64,000 nt of DNA from Sulfurimonas sp. RIFOXYD12_FULL_33_39 (GCA_001829785.1 MICF01000005.1:248001-312000), one strand, 5' to 3'. Counted from the first letter of the stretch, positions 55,543 through 64,000 are shown. Program-made: numbers and translations. Notes: generated from the sequence alone by a model not told the origin.

Positions 55543-57528
55543 TATTTTAGATACTTTATCTTTATGAGTAAACATAACATACTTATTTTTACCTGACAAT
55601 TTTGCCTGATACATAACTTCATCTGCTTGTTTAATAATCTGTTCTGCGTTTAATTCATTTTGTTGAGGGTAGAATGTGACGCCGATACTTGCTGAAACAT
55701 TTATAGGAAATCCATTAATACTTATCTCCTCTGATACGATATCAAGCAATCTTTTTAAAAATGATGTTATGGATACTTTATTTGCTACATCAACCAATAA
55801 CGCTATAAACTCATCTCCGCCTATACGAGAAATTGTATCGCCTTCTCTAAATAAGCTTTGCATTTTCTCAGCTAACAAAACAAGCAGTTTATCACCTGCT
55901 TCATGTCCATAAGTGTCATTAACATCTTTAAAACCGTCAATGTCAATATATATGACGGCTATTAACTGTTTTCTGCGAACTGCCTGCGCCATAGCTTGAT
56001 GCATTCTATCGATAAATAAAACACGATTTGGAAGGTTTGTCAACATGTCATGGTGAGCGATATATTCAAGTTTTTGCTGTTGCTGTTTTTGCAATGTTAT
56101 ATCCGTAAAAATGGCAACATAGTTTTTTACTACACCGTTCTCATCGTAAACTGCACTGATAGTTGAATTTTCAACATACTCCTCTCCGCTTTTTTTTCTA
56201 TTTAGTAATTCGCCGCGCCAAACACCGTTGCTATGTAAGGATTCCCACATATCCGTATAAAATTCTTCATTATTATGTCCTGATTGTAGTATTCTTGGAT
56301 TTTTGCCAAGCACTTCGCCACGCGGATAGCCTGTTATCTTAACAAATGCATCATTTACATCAATAATGTTATTATTGGCATCCGTTATAACAATTCCTTC
56401 GCGCGCTGAAGTAAATACACTCGCCGATAACTTAAGATTATCCTCAATCTGTTTACTTCTAGTGATATCTCTAACAAATGCAAGACTATATTCACGCCCT
56501 CTATACTCAATGTAATTTGCATTTATTTCAACAGGAAACATAGTTCCCTTTTTATTTTTATGTCTTGTTCTAAAAATTAATGAGCTATTTTGCTTTAGTT
56601 CTAAAAAAAATGCTTCTAAAGATGAAAGATTAAAATCTGAATCTATATCAGATATTCCCATGCTCTTAAATTCCTCTTTTGTATAATCCAATTGACGAAC
56701 CGAACCATCACTTACATATTTAAAACATCCATCTTTATCAGTTAAATATACCGCCTCTTCTGCATGGTCTAGTGCATATTTCATAAGTTTTAGCTCTTCT
56801 TCTGCTTCTTTATCTTTTGTAATATCCCTTGCAAAGCCTACGGTGCCAAAAAGATTTCCCTCTTTATCCAAAATAGGAGCTTTATAAGTTTGATGCCATA
56901 TTCTCTCGCCATTACATTCAATGAGTTCTTCAAGCTCTTTTTTTTGTAATGTTTGCATAATCTCTTTATCATCGGCGCGATATGCCTCAGCTAAATCTTT
57001 TGGAAAAAAATCTAAATCATTTTTACCGATAAATTCTGATGGATTATCAAGTCCAACTGCTTTAGCAACAGGCATATTTATCGCTAAATAATCGCTATTT
57101 GTGTCTTTTAACCAAACAAAAAAAGGGAAACTGTCTAATATTGCACGTTGATAACTTTCACTTTTTTCAAGCTTTTTTTGGGTTTTTTTTTGAAGTGCTA
57201 TTATCTTATCTTTGTCATCTTGCAACTCTCTAAGATAAGATAATAAAAAAGCTATTAAAGGAAAAATGGTAATACCGACAAGAAGAGGAATAGTAAAACC
57301 TACTGTTAAAAGATTTTTATCAAAAAAATAACCCGTAAGCAAGTAGCTATGAATAAGAATCAAAATTTCAGACATAACAAGAGCTAAAACACTAAAGAGA
57401 ATAACAAATTGCCAAAACCCAATCTTGGCTAAGAAGGTTACTGCTTTATTCATAGCATCAAGTTTATCTGTAGTTATATTAAAATAAACATAATTTTTTT
57501 TAATACAAAAAAAACAAAATTGCCGCAT
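55534..57528 (-). CDS. membrane PAS-PAS-PAS-GGDEF diguanylate cyclase
   Basis: A 664-residue protein. Two membrane helices (about 37-62 and 75-98) with a very short external loop, a coiled coil (about 100-125), then three PAS/PAC units (about 128-245, 248-365 and 370-485; the last opens with ANNNIIDVNDAFVKITGY) and an intact GGDEF domain (DMLTNLPNR, IDIDGFKDVNDTYGH, RIGGDEF). No EAL domain follows. It would make c-di-GMP in response to cues sensed by PAS (possibly redox or oxygen). The true start may be ATG 57453 (MNKAVTFL), since no ribosome site is clear at either. Confidence 0.88.
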   Translation of the reverse strand: MRQFCFFCIKKNYVYFNITTDKLDAMNKAVTFLAKIGFWQFVILFSVLALVMSEILILIHSYLLTGYFFDKNLLTVGFTIPLLVGITIFPLIAFLLSYLRELQDDKDKIIALQKKTQKKLEKSESYQRAILDSFPFFVWLKDTNSDYLAINMPVAKAVGLDNPSEFIGKNDLDFFPKDLAEAYRADDKEIMQTLQKKELEELIECNGERIWHQTYKAPILDKEGNLFGTVGFARDITKDKEAEEELKLMKYALDHAEEAVYLTDKDGCFKYVSDGSVRQLDYTKEEFKSMGISDIDSDFNLSSLEAFFLELKQNSSLIFRTRHKNKKGTMFPVEINANYIEYRGREYSLAFVRDITRSKQIEDNLKLSASVFTSAREGIVITDANNNIIDVNDAFVKITGYPRGEVLGKNPRILQSGHNNEEFYTDMWESLHSNGVWRGELLNRKKSGEEYVENSTISAVYDENGVVKNYVAIFTDITLQKQQQQKLEYIAHHDMLTNLPNRVLFIDRMHQAMAQAVRRKQLIAVIYIDIDGFKDVNDTYGHEAGDKLLVLLAEKMQSLFREGDTISRIGGDEFIALLVDVANKVSITSFLKRLLDIVSEEISINGFPINVSASIGVTFYPQQNELNAEQIIKQADEVMYQAKLSGKNKYVMFTHKDKVSKILF

Positions 57529-57545
57529 AAATATCTAAAATTAAT

Positions 57546-59507
57546 TTAAATTATCCTATCACTCCCCCCGTCTATGGCAACTTGAGAACCCGTTGTTTTT
57601 GAAAAAGGTTTTCCTGCCATAGCACACACAAGTTCCGCTACGTCATCTGAGCAGATTTCAGTTTTAAGCACATTATTCGTCTTATACTCCTCTACACTCA
57701 TCCCGTAAGCTTTTGCACGTTTTTGTAAAACTTCATCAGTCCATATAGCCGTATCAAACACCGCATGAGGATGAAGCGTATTTACTCTGACTCCGTATTC
57801 TCCGAGTTCTAGTGCCGCTATACGTGCAAGCTGAGTCTGTCCCGCTTTTGCTACCGAATAAGCCGCCGCTCCTTTTCCGGGTGCGGGAAAGTTTTTAGAA
57901 GCTATCATAATTATGGAAGCATCAACACCGAGCTTTAGAAACGGTGCTGTATATTTGAGCAGTTTTTGGTGCGAAGTGAGATTTATATCCATACTTTTTT
58001 TCCAATTCTCATCACTTAACTCATCAAGATTTTCACTCGGTGTAAAGATACCTGCATTGCTTACGACTATATCAATTCCGCCGAAACTCTTAACTGCAAT
58101 CTCTATCGCATTTTGTATATCATAGCTACATGTCAAATCACACTTAACACCTTTTGCATCTGCTTTACTAAATATCTTCTCAACATCAGCGTTTATATCA
58201 AGAGCTACGACTGCCGCACCTCTTTTATTTAACATTTTAGCAATTGCAAGTCCTATTCCACTTGCCGCTCCCGTTACAAGAGCTATTTTTCCGCCAAACT
58301 CAGGCATACTTCCGCCGCCCTTTAATTTTGCTTGTTCAAGAGACCAATACTCTACTTCAAATATATCTGCCGCACTCAAAGCTTTATATCCGCCAAGCAT
58401 TTCTGCCTTTAAAATCGCCTCGTAAGTATGTTCATTTATATCTTTGATAATATTTGCCTCTTTTGCATTTGCTCCAAAAGATAGTACTCCTGCACCCTTC
58501 AAAATAGCAAAATTCGGTGCAGGATTTAAAAGCATCTCATCTTTTTTATTTTCCAAAAAGTACTCTTGATACTCTTTTACATAATCAGCCAAATCAGATT
58601 TAAAATCATCTCTTAAAATAGCTGGAACTCTTTTTGTTCGTATAACATGGTCGGGTGTCAGAGGTCCATTAGTCGCTATTTTTTGGATATTTTGTTTAGA
58701 AAAATAGAGTGCCAAATCACTGTCGTTATAGATTGACACAGTCGCTTTGCCTTTTAAGTTTGAGACCTCTTTACGAATTTTTGCAAGAGTTAAAAGCTCG
58801 ATATCAATACTGTTTTTTTCTACATGTAGCACTGCACCTTTTGCTTCAAGATACCTCTCTGCCCTATCAACCAACTCTATGGTTTTTTCATAAGATTCTT
58901 TTGCATCGTCGGCAAATGTAAAAAGACCATGATTTAGAAGAACCATACCCTCAAGCTTACTCCAGTCCACATCTCTCGTCATGTCATAAACAAGTTTAGC
59001 AAGAACAAAACCGGGCATGATATATGGAATAACCAACACTTTATCGCCGTAAAGTTCTTTGATTTTATCTTCGCCGTTATGCGTATTTGTGATTGTTACA
59101 ACAGCGTCTGTATGTGTATGATCGACAAATTTAAAAGGGATAATCGCATGTAGTATTGCTTCAACGGAAGGGTTTGGAGCAGATGGATTTGTCATGGCAA
59201 GACGTTGATACTTTACCATATCCGTATCGCTAAGCTCTTGAAGCTCTGCCATTTTTAAAAGCATGTCCATTTTTACGGGAGCAAAACCCTCTGCTTCAAT
59301 GGTTGCCAAATCCCAACCGCTCCCTTTTACATAAAGTATCTCTTCAACCTCTCCAAAAAGATTTATCGCAGTAGATTTTACGGATGTATTTCCGCCGCCG
59401 TGAAGAACTAAAGAGCTGTCACGCCCTAACAGTCTTGATGTATATACCCTTAAATCCAAATCGCTCTTATAATTTAGTGCTTCTTTATCATCCCATAAAC
59501 TTTTCAA
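57546..59507 (-). CDS. class II aldolase fused to short-chain dehydrogenase (probable DHAP-shunt enzyme)
   Basis: A 653-residue two-domain enzyme. Residues 15-240 are a class II aldolase/adducin domain with catalytic Glu116 (PSVEAILH) and zinc histidines His130, His132 (DHTHTDA) and His193 (LNHGLF). Residues 404-653 are a short-chain dehydrogenase: TGAASGIG (412-419), NAG (484-486), Ser537, Tyr550 and Lys554. Similar fusions in rhamnose operons split rhamnulose-1-P and act on lactaldehyde. Here the partners are mtnK and mtnA (4-nt gap), so the likely substrate is 5-methylthioribulose-1-P or 5-deoxyribulose-1-P, giving DHAP plus an aldehyde that the second domain reduces or oxidises. This is inference from context. 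Confidence 0.85.
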   Translation of the reverse strand: MKSLWDDKEALNYKSDLDLRVYTSRLLGRDSSLVLHGGGNTSVKSTAINLFGEVEEILYVKGSGWDLATIEAEGFAPVKMDMLLKMAELQELSDTDMVKYQRLAMTNPSAPNPSVEAILHAIIPFKFVDHTHTDAVVTITNTHNGEDKIKELYGDKVLVIPYIMPGFVLAKLVYDMTRDVDWSKLEGMVLLNHGLFTFADDAKESYEKTIELVDRAERYLEAKGAVLHVEKNSIDIELLTLAKIRKEVSNLKGKATVSIYNDSDLALYFSKQNIQKIATNGPLTPDHVIRTKRVPAILRDDFKSDLADYVKEYQEYFLENKKDEMLLNPAPNFAILKGAGVLSFGANAKEANIIKDINEHTYEAILKAEMLGGYKALSAADIFEVEYWSLEQAKLKGGGSMPEFGGKIALVTGAASGIGLAIAKMLNKRGAAVVALDINADVEKIFSKADAKGVKCDLTCSYDIQNAIEIAVKSFGGIDIVVSNAGIFTPSENLDELSDENWKKSMDINLTSHQKLLKYTAPFLKLGVDASIIMIASKNFPAPGKGAAAYSVAKAGQTQLARIAALELGEYGVRVNTLHPHAVFDTAIWTDEVLQKRAKAYGMSVEEYKTNNVLKTEICSDDVAELVCAMAGKPFSKTTGSQVAIDGGSDRII

Positions 59508-59511
59508 TATA

Positions 59512-60591
59512 TTATCCTCTAAACTTTTCTCTTATTTTATCAAAGTCCGCCTCGCAAACCCCTTTGTTTGTTATAAGCCCAGTTATAAGTCTTGCAGGTG
59601 TAACGTCAAAACCGTAGTTTATAGCAGACGAATTTTCAGGCGTAATACGCACTTCTCTTATCACTCCATCAGCGTCAACTCCGCGTATATACTTAACCTC
59701 ATCTTCGCTTCTAAGTTCAATCGGTATATCTTTTACACCGTCATTTATCTCAAAGTCAAAAGTAGAAGCCGGAATAGCCACGTAAAAAGGGATACCGTTA
59801 TCATGTGCCGCAAGTGCTTTTAAATATGTTCCTATCTTGTTTGCCACATCTCCGTTAGCACTTACTCTGTCTGCTCCGACTATTACCATGTCAACTTCGC
59901 CTATTTGCATAAGATGTCCACCCGTGTTATCGGCAATAATCGTATGCGCGATTCCATCTTGGGCAAGTTCCCACGCAGTAAGAGATGCTCCTTGATTTCG
60001 CGGACGCGTCTCATCAACCCATACATGTACATCTATGCCCCTTCTTTTTGCTTCATAAATCGGTGCTAATGCCGTTCCTTCGTCTATAACCGCAAGCCAG
60101 CCTGCGTTGCAGTGAGTAAGAATATTAATACGGGTTTTATTCTTCTTTTTTAAAATATCTTCTATGATATCACAGCCAAACTCCGCTATTTTTTGGCTCT
60201 CTAACGCTTCTTTATCGTTTAGCTCTATAGCAAATTTTCTTGCATCTTCGACTACGTTGTCGGAACTCTTAAGCAGACTTATCATCTTATCAACCGCCCA
60301 CATAAGATTTACGGCTGTCGGACGAGACTCTCGTATTAAAGCTGCTTTTTCTTTTAAAGCCTCATAATCTCCATAAACTTCTATTGCCGCTATATATATT
60401 CCAAATGCAGCAACGCTGCCTATAACTCCCGCTCCGCGAACAGTCATATTTTTTATAGCCTCTACTACTTCATCTGTCGTACTGAGATATTTTGTATCGT
60501 ACTCAAACGGTAACTGTCTCTGGTCTATTACCTCCAAACACTCATCAAACATATCATCGCTCAGCCATAGAGCCTTATACTTACCCTGCAT
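59512..60591 (-). CDS. mtnA: S-methyl-5-thioribose-1-phosphate isomerase
   Basis: A 359-residue eIF2B-like isomerase converting MTR-1-P to methylthioribulose-1-P. Catalytic Cys161 (THCNAG) and Asp241 (VGADRV) are present, with VRGAGVIGSVA, WVDETRPRNQGA, IIADNTGG and the final DVTPARLITGLITNKGV. It overlaps mtnK by 11 nt. The downstream Yang-cycle enzymes (mtnB, C, D, E) are not in this operon, which instead ends in the aldolase fusion. Confidence 0.95.
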   Translation of the reverse strand: MQGKYKALWLSDDMFDECLEVIDQRQLPFEYDTKYLSTTDEVVEAIKNMTVRGAGVIGSVAAFGIYIAAIEVYGDYEALKEKAALIRESRPTAVNLMWAVDKMISLLKSSDNVVEDARKFAIELNDKEALESQKIAEFGCDIIEDILKKKNKTRINILTHCNAGWLAVIDEGTALAPIYEAKRRGIDVHVWVDETRPRNQGASLTAWELAQDGIAHTIIADNTGGHLMQIGEVDMVIVGADRVSANGDVANKIGTYLKALAAHDNGIPFYVAIPASTFDFEINDGVKDIPIELRSEDEVKYIRGVDADGVIREVRITPENSSAINYGFDVTPARLITGLITNKGVCEADFDKIREKFRG

Positions 60592-61807
60592 TTTTCACTA
60601 TCTCCAATATCTCATCTACACTATTAATTTTTTCATAATTTATTACAAACTCTCTTGCAATTTTTAGAGCCATCTTCTCTGCTTCAGCTCTGAGATTTTT
60701 ATCTTCAATCCCTCTTATCTCCTCAACCCCAGCAACACCGTAAACACGTCTTGCCATCTTACAGCCTGCAAAACCAATACTCTCTTTAATGATGTTTTTT
60801 ACAAACTTCTCTTTATATCTTACAAGTGTTTCATTATCCAAATATCCCTCGACTAAAAGAGCCGACTCTTTGTGTTCACTCCAAAAATTCAAAAACTTAT
60901 CTCTAAATTTCTCCATAACCTCTTTTATAGTAACTAAAAGCCAATTTTGAAAATCTTCATCTTTTGTAACTACAACATGGTAGATATAATTGTTTACCAA
61001 GTTTGCAAGTAATGCTCCAATATCAAAACCAAAAGGTCCTACAAATGCAAACTCAGGGTCAATAACATACGTCTCATTCTCATTTATCATAATAGAACCC
61101 GTATGCAAATCTCCATGTAAAAGAGCATCGCCTTGCGTCATAAATCTGTATTTTAGCTCTAAAACTTTCTCTTTAAATTCCATATCCGCAAAAAGTTTTT
61201 GTGCTTCGGGGTTGTTTTTTACATTTGCGTTATCGTTTGTCTCATGCTCCATAAAAGCAAAACTAAATACCAAATCTTCGGTTAGTTTACAAAGCTCCAT
61301 ATTGGAGTTAAATTGAGCAATTATAACTCTTTTTTCACTGCTGCAAAGATACAAAGATGATGTATAAAAAAGCATAGCCGACATGTACGTAGATATATGT
61401 TCGCTAAAATTTTTATATTTCACGCCGTCCATCAGCCCTTTTCTCATAATAACATGATTGCCTAAGTACTCCATAACTACTAAACTCATATCTTCGCTTG
61501 TGTGATAAAGATTCGGGATAAAGCTTGGAAGGATATTGTAAAATTTCTGCAAAGCCCTTATCTCGTATGTCATTCTCTCGCGCCCTAGAGGAAACTCCTC
61601 TCCTACACATCTAAGATATGGTACTGCCTGTTTTACTATAAGAGCTTTTTGCGGATTTTGTACGGAGCTTATTTTATATACATAGTTGAGATTACCATCG
61701 CCAATCTCCTGCGCTATCAAATCATCGGAACCAAAATAGCTCTTTATTTTTGCTATATTTGAGAGGTACTCTATCAAGGTTGTTTTATCTAATTTTTTAT
61801 AATCCAT
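60581..61807 (-). CDS. mtnK: S-methyl-5-thioribose kinase
   Basis: A 408-residue APH-fold kinase phosphorylating methylthioribose (and in some bacteria 5-deoxyribose). Family features: GDGNLNYVYKI, ALIVKQAVPYLRCVGEEFPL, the catalytic loop LLHGDLHTGSIMI and the metal motif VIDPEFAFVGPFGFDIGA. It heads the operon mtnK-mtnA-aldolase::dehydrogenase. Its promoter lies in the roughly 65-bp space shared with a divergent Cys-rich small gene. Confidence 0.95.
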   Translation of the reverse strand: MDYKKLDKTTLIEYLSNIAKIKSYFGSDDLIAQEIGDGNLNYVYKISSVQNPQKALIVKQAVPYLRCVGEEFPLGRERMTYEIRALQKFYNILPSFIPNLYHTSEDMSLVVMEYLGNHVIMRKGLMDGVKYKNFSEHISTYMSAMLFYTSSLYLCSSEKRVIIAQFNSNMELCKLTEDLVFSFAFMEHETNDNANVKNNPEAQKLFADMEFKEKVLELKYRFMTQGDALLHGDLHTGSIMINENETYVIDPEFAFVGPFGFDIGALLANLVNNYIYHVVVTKDEDFQNWLLVTIKEVMEKFRDKFLNFWSEHKESALLVEGYLDNETLVRYKEKFVKNIIKESIGFAGCKMARRVYGVAGVEEIRGIEDKNLRAEAEKMALKIAREFVINYEKINSVDEILEIVKNAG

Positions 61808-61872
61808 TTTTTCCTCTTTGTTTAAAAAATTGTATCATAATTCACTATTAGTTTATAAAAAGAGGGCTAAAT

Positions 61873-62073
61873 ATGGGCTGGACTTGTCAACATGACTATA
61901 AAGGTTACTGCAAATTGGTTAAAAAAGATTGTGTTCCGGGAATGAAGGGGTGCATACTAAAGAGCAGCGAATATGTCTTTAGTAGCGGAAGTTTTGAAGA
62001 GGACAAAAAAATAGCGCAAGATAAAAAAAATACTCCTGAAATAGATTTTGCCGAATTAGCCAGAAGCAACTAG
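61873..62073 (+). CDS. small cysteine-rich hypothetical protein
   Basis: A 66-residue protein opening MGWTCQHDYKGYCKLV. Four cysteines in the first 27 residues (Cys5, Cys13, Cys20, Cys27) suggest a metal or iron-sulphur site; the second half is charged and probably disordered. GAGGG precedes the ATG. Divergent from mtnK and overlapping the end of the next gene by 4 nt. Not recognised. Confidence 0.6.
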   Translation: MGWTCQHDYKGYCKLVKKDCVPGMKGCILKSSEYVFSSGSFEEDKKIAQDKKNTPEIDFAELARSN

Positions 62074-62756
62074 TTCCAAAAATCTAGCGGATTTGGATAT
62101 AAAAAGGTATAGTTTAAATCTTTAATCAACTTATCTGATAAAACTCTGCGCTTACTCATTCCTTCAAAATTTCCAAGCGCAAAACCAAAATCTTTACCGT
62201 TTTTTTTATGAATTTCTGAGCGAAGCGGATGAGTCGGTGCAACTAAGTTATAGACCCCTTTTGTTATATCTTTTTCTATCATTGATTTTACTATGTTTAT
62301 AACATCTTCTTTATGAATATAGTTTACATAGCCATCATTGAAATCTTTTGCACTCTTCCATCTGCCTGAAATTCTATCATCTCCCATAAGACCGCCAAGT
62401 CTAAGAACAACCACCTGCTCTTTTGCACCCGTAACCAAATCTTCCGCCTCTTTTATAAGCGAAGTTTTTGTAATAACCGCACTCTCATCCACATCTGTGT
62501 CAAACTCTTTATATACGGATGTAGAACTCATCAATATTATTTTAGACTCCGGCTTAGAGAGTGTTACTATTTTTTGGAGTGTCGAAAGGTAGTTGTCTTT
62601 GGTATTTATAGCAATGATAATAATGTCGCTCTGCCAAAAAGCAGAGTCATCGGCGGTGTTATCTCTTGAAAAACACTCTACATGTAGAGTTTTAGAGAGC
62701 TTATCAAATAGAGGTTTTCCTAGCCAACCGCATCCGATAATAGATACTTTTTTCAT
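62070..62756 (-). CDS. NAD(P)-binding Rossmann/epimerase-family protein
   Basis: A 228-residue protein of the extended SDR/YeeZ-like group: nucleotide-binding IIGCGWLGKPLFDKL (5-19), the strand/serine region LMSSTSVYKE, and YIHKEDVINIV near 150. It is shorter than typical epimerases. The substrate is unknown. Its start overlaps the preceding 97-residue gene by 4 nt. Confidence 0.75.
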   Translation of the reverse strand: MKKVSIIGCGWLGKPLFDKLSKTLHVECFSRDNTADDSAFWQSDIIIIAINTKDNYLSTLQKIVTLSKPESKIILMSSTSVYKEFDTDVDESAVITKTSLIKEAEDLVTGAKEQVVVLRLGGLMGDDRISGRWKSAKDFNDGYVNYIHKEDVINIVKSMIEKDITKGVYNLVAPTHPLRSEIHKKNGKDFGFALGNFEGMSKRRVLSDKLIKDLNYTFLYPNPLDFWN

Positions 62757-63046
62757 TTTTTAGGGCTGTTTGTCTGGTAGCTTTTTTTAATACTTAGCAT
62801 CTCATATAAAGAGACCGTAGGCATAGCCTCTTCTATCAATTTATCCGTATCGCTAAATTGACCTCTCATTTTTTTAATATCTTCATATCCATCTGGCTTA
62901 ATTTCGCTCATTGCTATATTTATAGTTCCTGCCCACATTAAAACAAGCATAATCCACACGGTTTTTTTCGCACCTGCATAGACTCCGATAAAATGAAAAC
63001 CGATACTAAGCAATACGGCTACAATAAGGATAATGGTTAAACTCAT
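62753..63046 (-). CDS. small membrane protein, hypothetical
   Basis: A 97-residue protein with two hydrophobic helices (about 2-22 and 29-47) and a charged C-terminal half (KPDGYEDIKKMRGQFSD). Start overlaps the 51-residue gene (ATGA); stop overlaps the next gene. Not recognised; location in a coupled string with the AhbB/NirD-like gene suggests a role in denitrification or heme d1 biogenesis (inference). Confidence 0.65.
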   Translation of the reverse strand: MSLTIILIVAVLLSIGFHFIGVYAGAKKTVWIMLVLMWAGTINIAMSEIKPDGYEDIKKMRGQFSDTDKLIEEAMPTVSLYEMLSIKKSYQTNSPKK

Positions 63047-63198
63047 CTATTCTCCTCTCTTATAGGTTCAATTTTAATTCCTGTATTTTCAAACATCTTG
63101 TCGCCAAAACTTTTTACTACCATAGTGCCAAGAAGCATTACAAAAGAGATAACCAATAAAAAAAATATCGCTAACGCATAACGTTTAAGTGTTGCCAT
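63043..63198 (-). CDS. 51-residue single-span membrane protein
   Basis: Opens MATLKRYALAIFFLLVISFV; one transmembrane helix (about 8-30) and a short polar tail ending IREENR. Overlaps both neighbours: start in the stop of the upstream gene (TAATG, 63198-63200) and stop ATGA with the downstream gene, strongly supporting translation. Confidence 0.7.
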   Translation of the reverse strand: MATLKRYALAIFFLLVISFVMLLGTMVVKSFGDKMFENTGIKIEPIREENR

Positions 63199-63617
63199 TA
63201 TTTCTCTTTTTCGTGAGCTTTCTTCTCTTCTTCTATTTGAGGTTCACTGCCTATCCAGTCAACGCATCTTGAAGTATGAAAATCTCTCTCGTAATCATCA
63301 TTTTTAAAAAGATGATCTTCAAGTCTCCAACCTAGTTTTTGAGATAAAAGAACAGATCTTGAAACTGTTCTGCGCATCTTATTTTCACAAATTATAGTCT
63401 CTCCTGCGTTAAAAAGCTCTTCAACTCCGTTCATTCGAGACACGGTCAAGTTGTAATGAAAAGCCACCATTAACGTAACCATAGTACCTATACCTATCAT
63501 ACCTTTTTTAAATGCACCCTTTGGCATAAAATCTCTTGTCGTTACAAAAGCAGTCACACTTAATATAAAAGCGGCAATAACTATATATACTATCTCTAAT
63601 TCTAAAAAAAGTTCCAT
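63198..63617 (-). CDS. membrane protein, hypothetical
   Basis: A 139-residue protein with two hydrophobic helices (about 5-27 and 39-57) and a soluble C-terminal part carrying two cysteines (IICENKM and SRCVDW). Not recognised. It follows the siroheme-decarboxylase-type gene by 9 nt and overlaps the 51-residue ORF, so it belongs to the same transcript. Confidence 0.65.
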   Translation of the reverse strand: MELFLELEIVYIVIAAFILSVTAFVTTRDFMPKGAFKKGMIGIGTMVTLMVAFHYNLTVSRMNGVEELFNAGETIICENKMRRTVSRSVLLSQKLGWRLEDHLFKNDDYERDFHTSRCVDWIGSEPQIEEEKKAHEKEK

Positions 63618-63626
63618 ATCAATCCC

Positions 63627-64000
63627 TTATTTTGCGTATTGCTCTTCCCAAGCTTCAAACTCGGGGGTAAAATATTCTATTCTTACTTTTTTAAACTCTC
63701 TTGAGCTGTAAAGAGGCATGTAGCTTTTTGCTTCTATTTCAGATGACATCTCTTCAATAATCGCACTCGTATCATCGGTAGTTTTTCCATGAACCATCGT
63801 AAAAAGGTTATAAGGCCAATTTGCATATTTTGGACGAAGATAGCAGTGGCTTACCGCACTAAAAGCTGCTGCTTTTTCCCCTATAGCTTCTCCATTTTCT
63901 TCATCAACATCCCAAACGACCATTGCATTTGCACCAAAACCGGCTTTTCTATGATTTAGAATTGATGCGAATCTTCTCATTACACCTGCTTCTTGAAGCT
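63627..64000 (-). CDS. siroheme decarboxylase-family protein (AhbB/NirD-L-G-H-like), 5' end outside window
   Basis: The C-terminal 120 or so residues of a Lrp-like heme-biosynthesis protein. Signature: RRFASILNHRKAGFGANAMV, then AAFSAVSHCYLRPKYANWPYN and LFTMVHGKT, as in AhbB and NirD/L/G/H, which decarboxylate siroheme on the way to heme d1 or heme b. An ATG at 63980 exists, but the frame stays open upstream (LQEAGV) with family similarity, so the gene is cut by the window edge. In Sulfurimonas this family accompanies cytochrome cd1 nitrite reductase. Confidence 0.78.
   Translation of the reverse strand, partial: LQEAGVMRRFASILNHRKAGFGANAMVVWDVDEENGEAIGEKAAAFSAVSHCYLRPKYANWPYNLFTMVHGKTTDDTSAIIEEMSSEIEAKSYMPLYSSREFKKVRIEYFTPEFEAWEEQYAK

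Overview
The window is about 64 kb of AT-rich chromosome from a Campylobacterota (epsilonproteobacterial) organism, most likely Sulfurimonas or a close relative. The evidence is: a four-subunit pyruvate:ferredoxin oxidoreductase (porGDAB); a complete ccoNOQP cbb3 oxidase operon followed by a DUF4006 gene; the tRNA cluster Gly-Leu-Cys-Ser; purA next to fliJ-like and MgtE_N-like genes; short-form hisZ; AddAB instead of RecBCD; a stand-alone CheB without receiver domain; and, at the right edge, a siroheme-decarboxylase-family gene of the kind used for heme d1 in nitrite-respiring bacteria. The genus is inferred; no rRNA gene is present to confirm it.

Layout. 1-1.8 kb: luxS with two small conserved genes and an XRE regulator. 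2.0-10.1 kb: a sensory operon with three paralogous NIT-domain (nitrate/nitrite-sensing type) receptors, one ending in PAS-GGDEF-EAL and two in chemoreceptor modules, followed by cheB and cheR. 10.2-13.4 kb: porGDAB. 13.5-17.2 kb: HAD phosphatase, peptide-binding protein, rplM-rpsI, NlpC/P60 hydrolase. 17.3-28.8 kb: addB and VF530-addA are separated by about 6.2 kb of accessory DNA holding a Septu-like ATPase/HNH pair, a DUF4143 ATPase, a PemK-like toxin, an ORF6N protein, three fragments of DUF1016 (YhcG) genes and a decayed REP/RAYT element. 29-34.7 kb: D,D-carboxypeptidase and the cbb3 oxidase operon, including a 29-residue membrane ORF. 34.9-50 kb: housekeeping genes (carA, purA, hisZ, uppP, rdgB, infC, thrS, ilvD), a GGDEF-EAL protein, two flagellar-type genes and an MFS transporter. 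50.2-50.6 kb: four tRNAs with a clear promoter. 50.6-57.5 kb: a DgcZ-like zinc-sensing cyclase, a BamE/OmlA-like lipoprotein, YaeQ, PerR-like regulator divergent from a di-heme peroxidase, and a PAS-GGDEF protein. 57.5-61.8 kb: mtnK-mtnA-(class II aldolase::short-chain dehydrogenase fusion). 61.9-64 kb: small membrane proteins tightly coupled to the heme-biosynthesis gene.

Most notable: (1) the mtnK-mtnA-aldolase::dehydrogenase operon reads as a compact route from methylthioribose or 5-deoxyribose to DHAP plus an alcohol, with the last two steps fused in one chain; (2) the defence-type island sits inside the addB/addA locus; (3) a palindromic 8-mer, TACATGTA, recurs at least 18 times, several-fold above what base composition predicts; (4) a REP/RAYT remnant interrupts a DUF1016 gene. 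No CRISPR array, rRNA, intact insertion sequence or prophage was seen.
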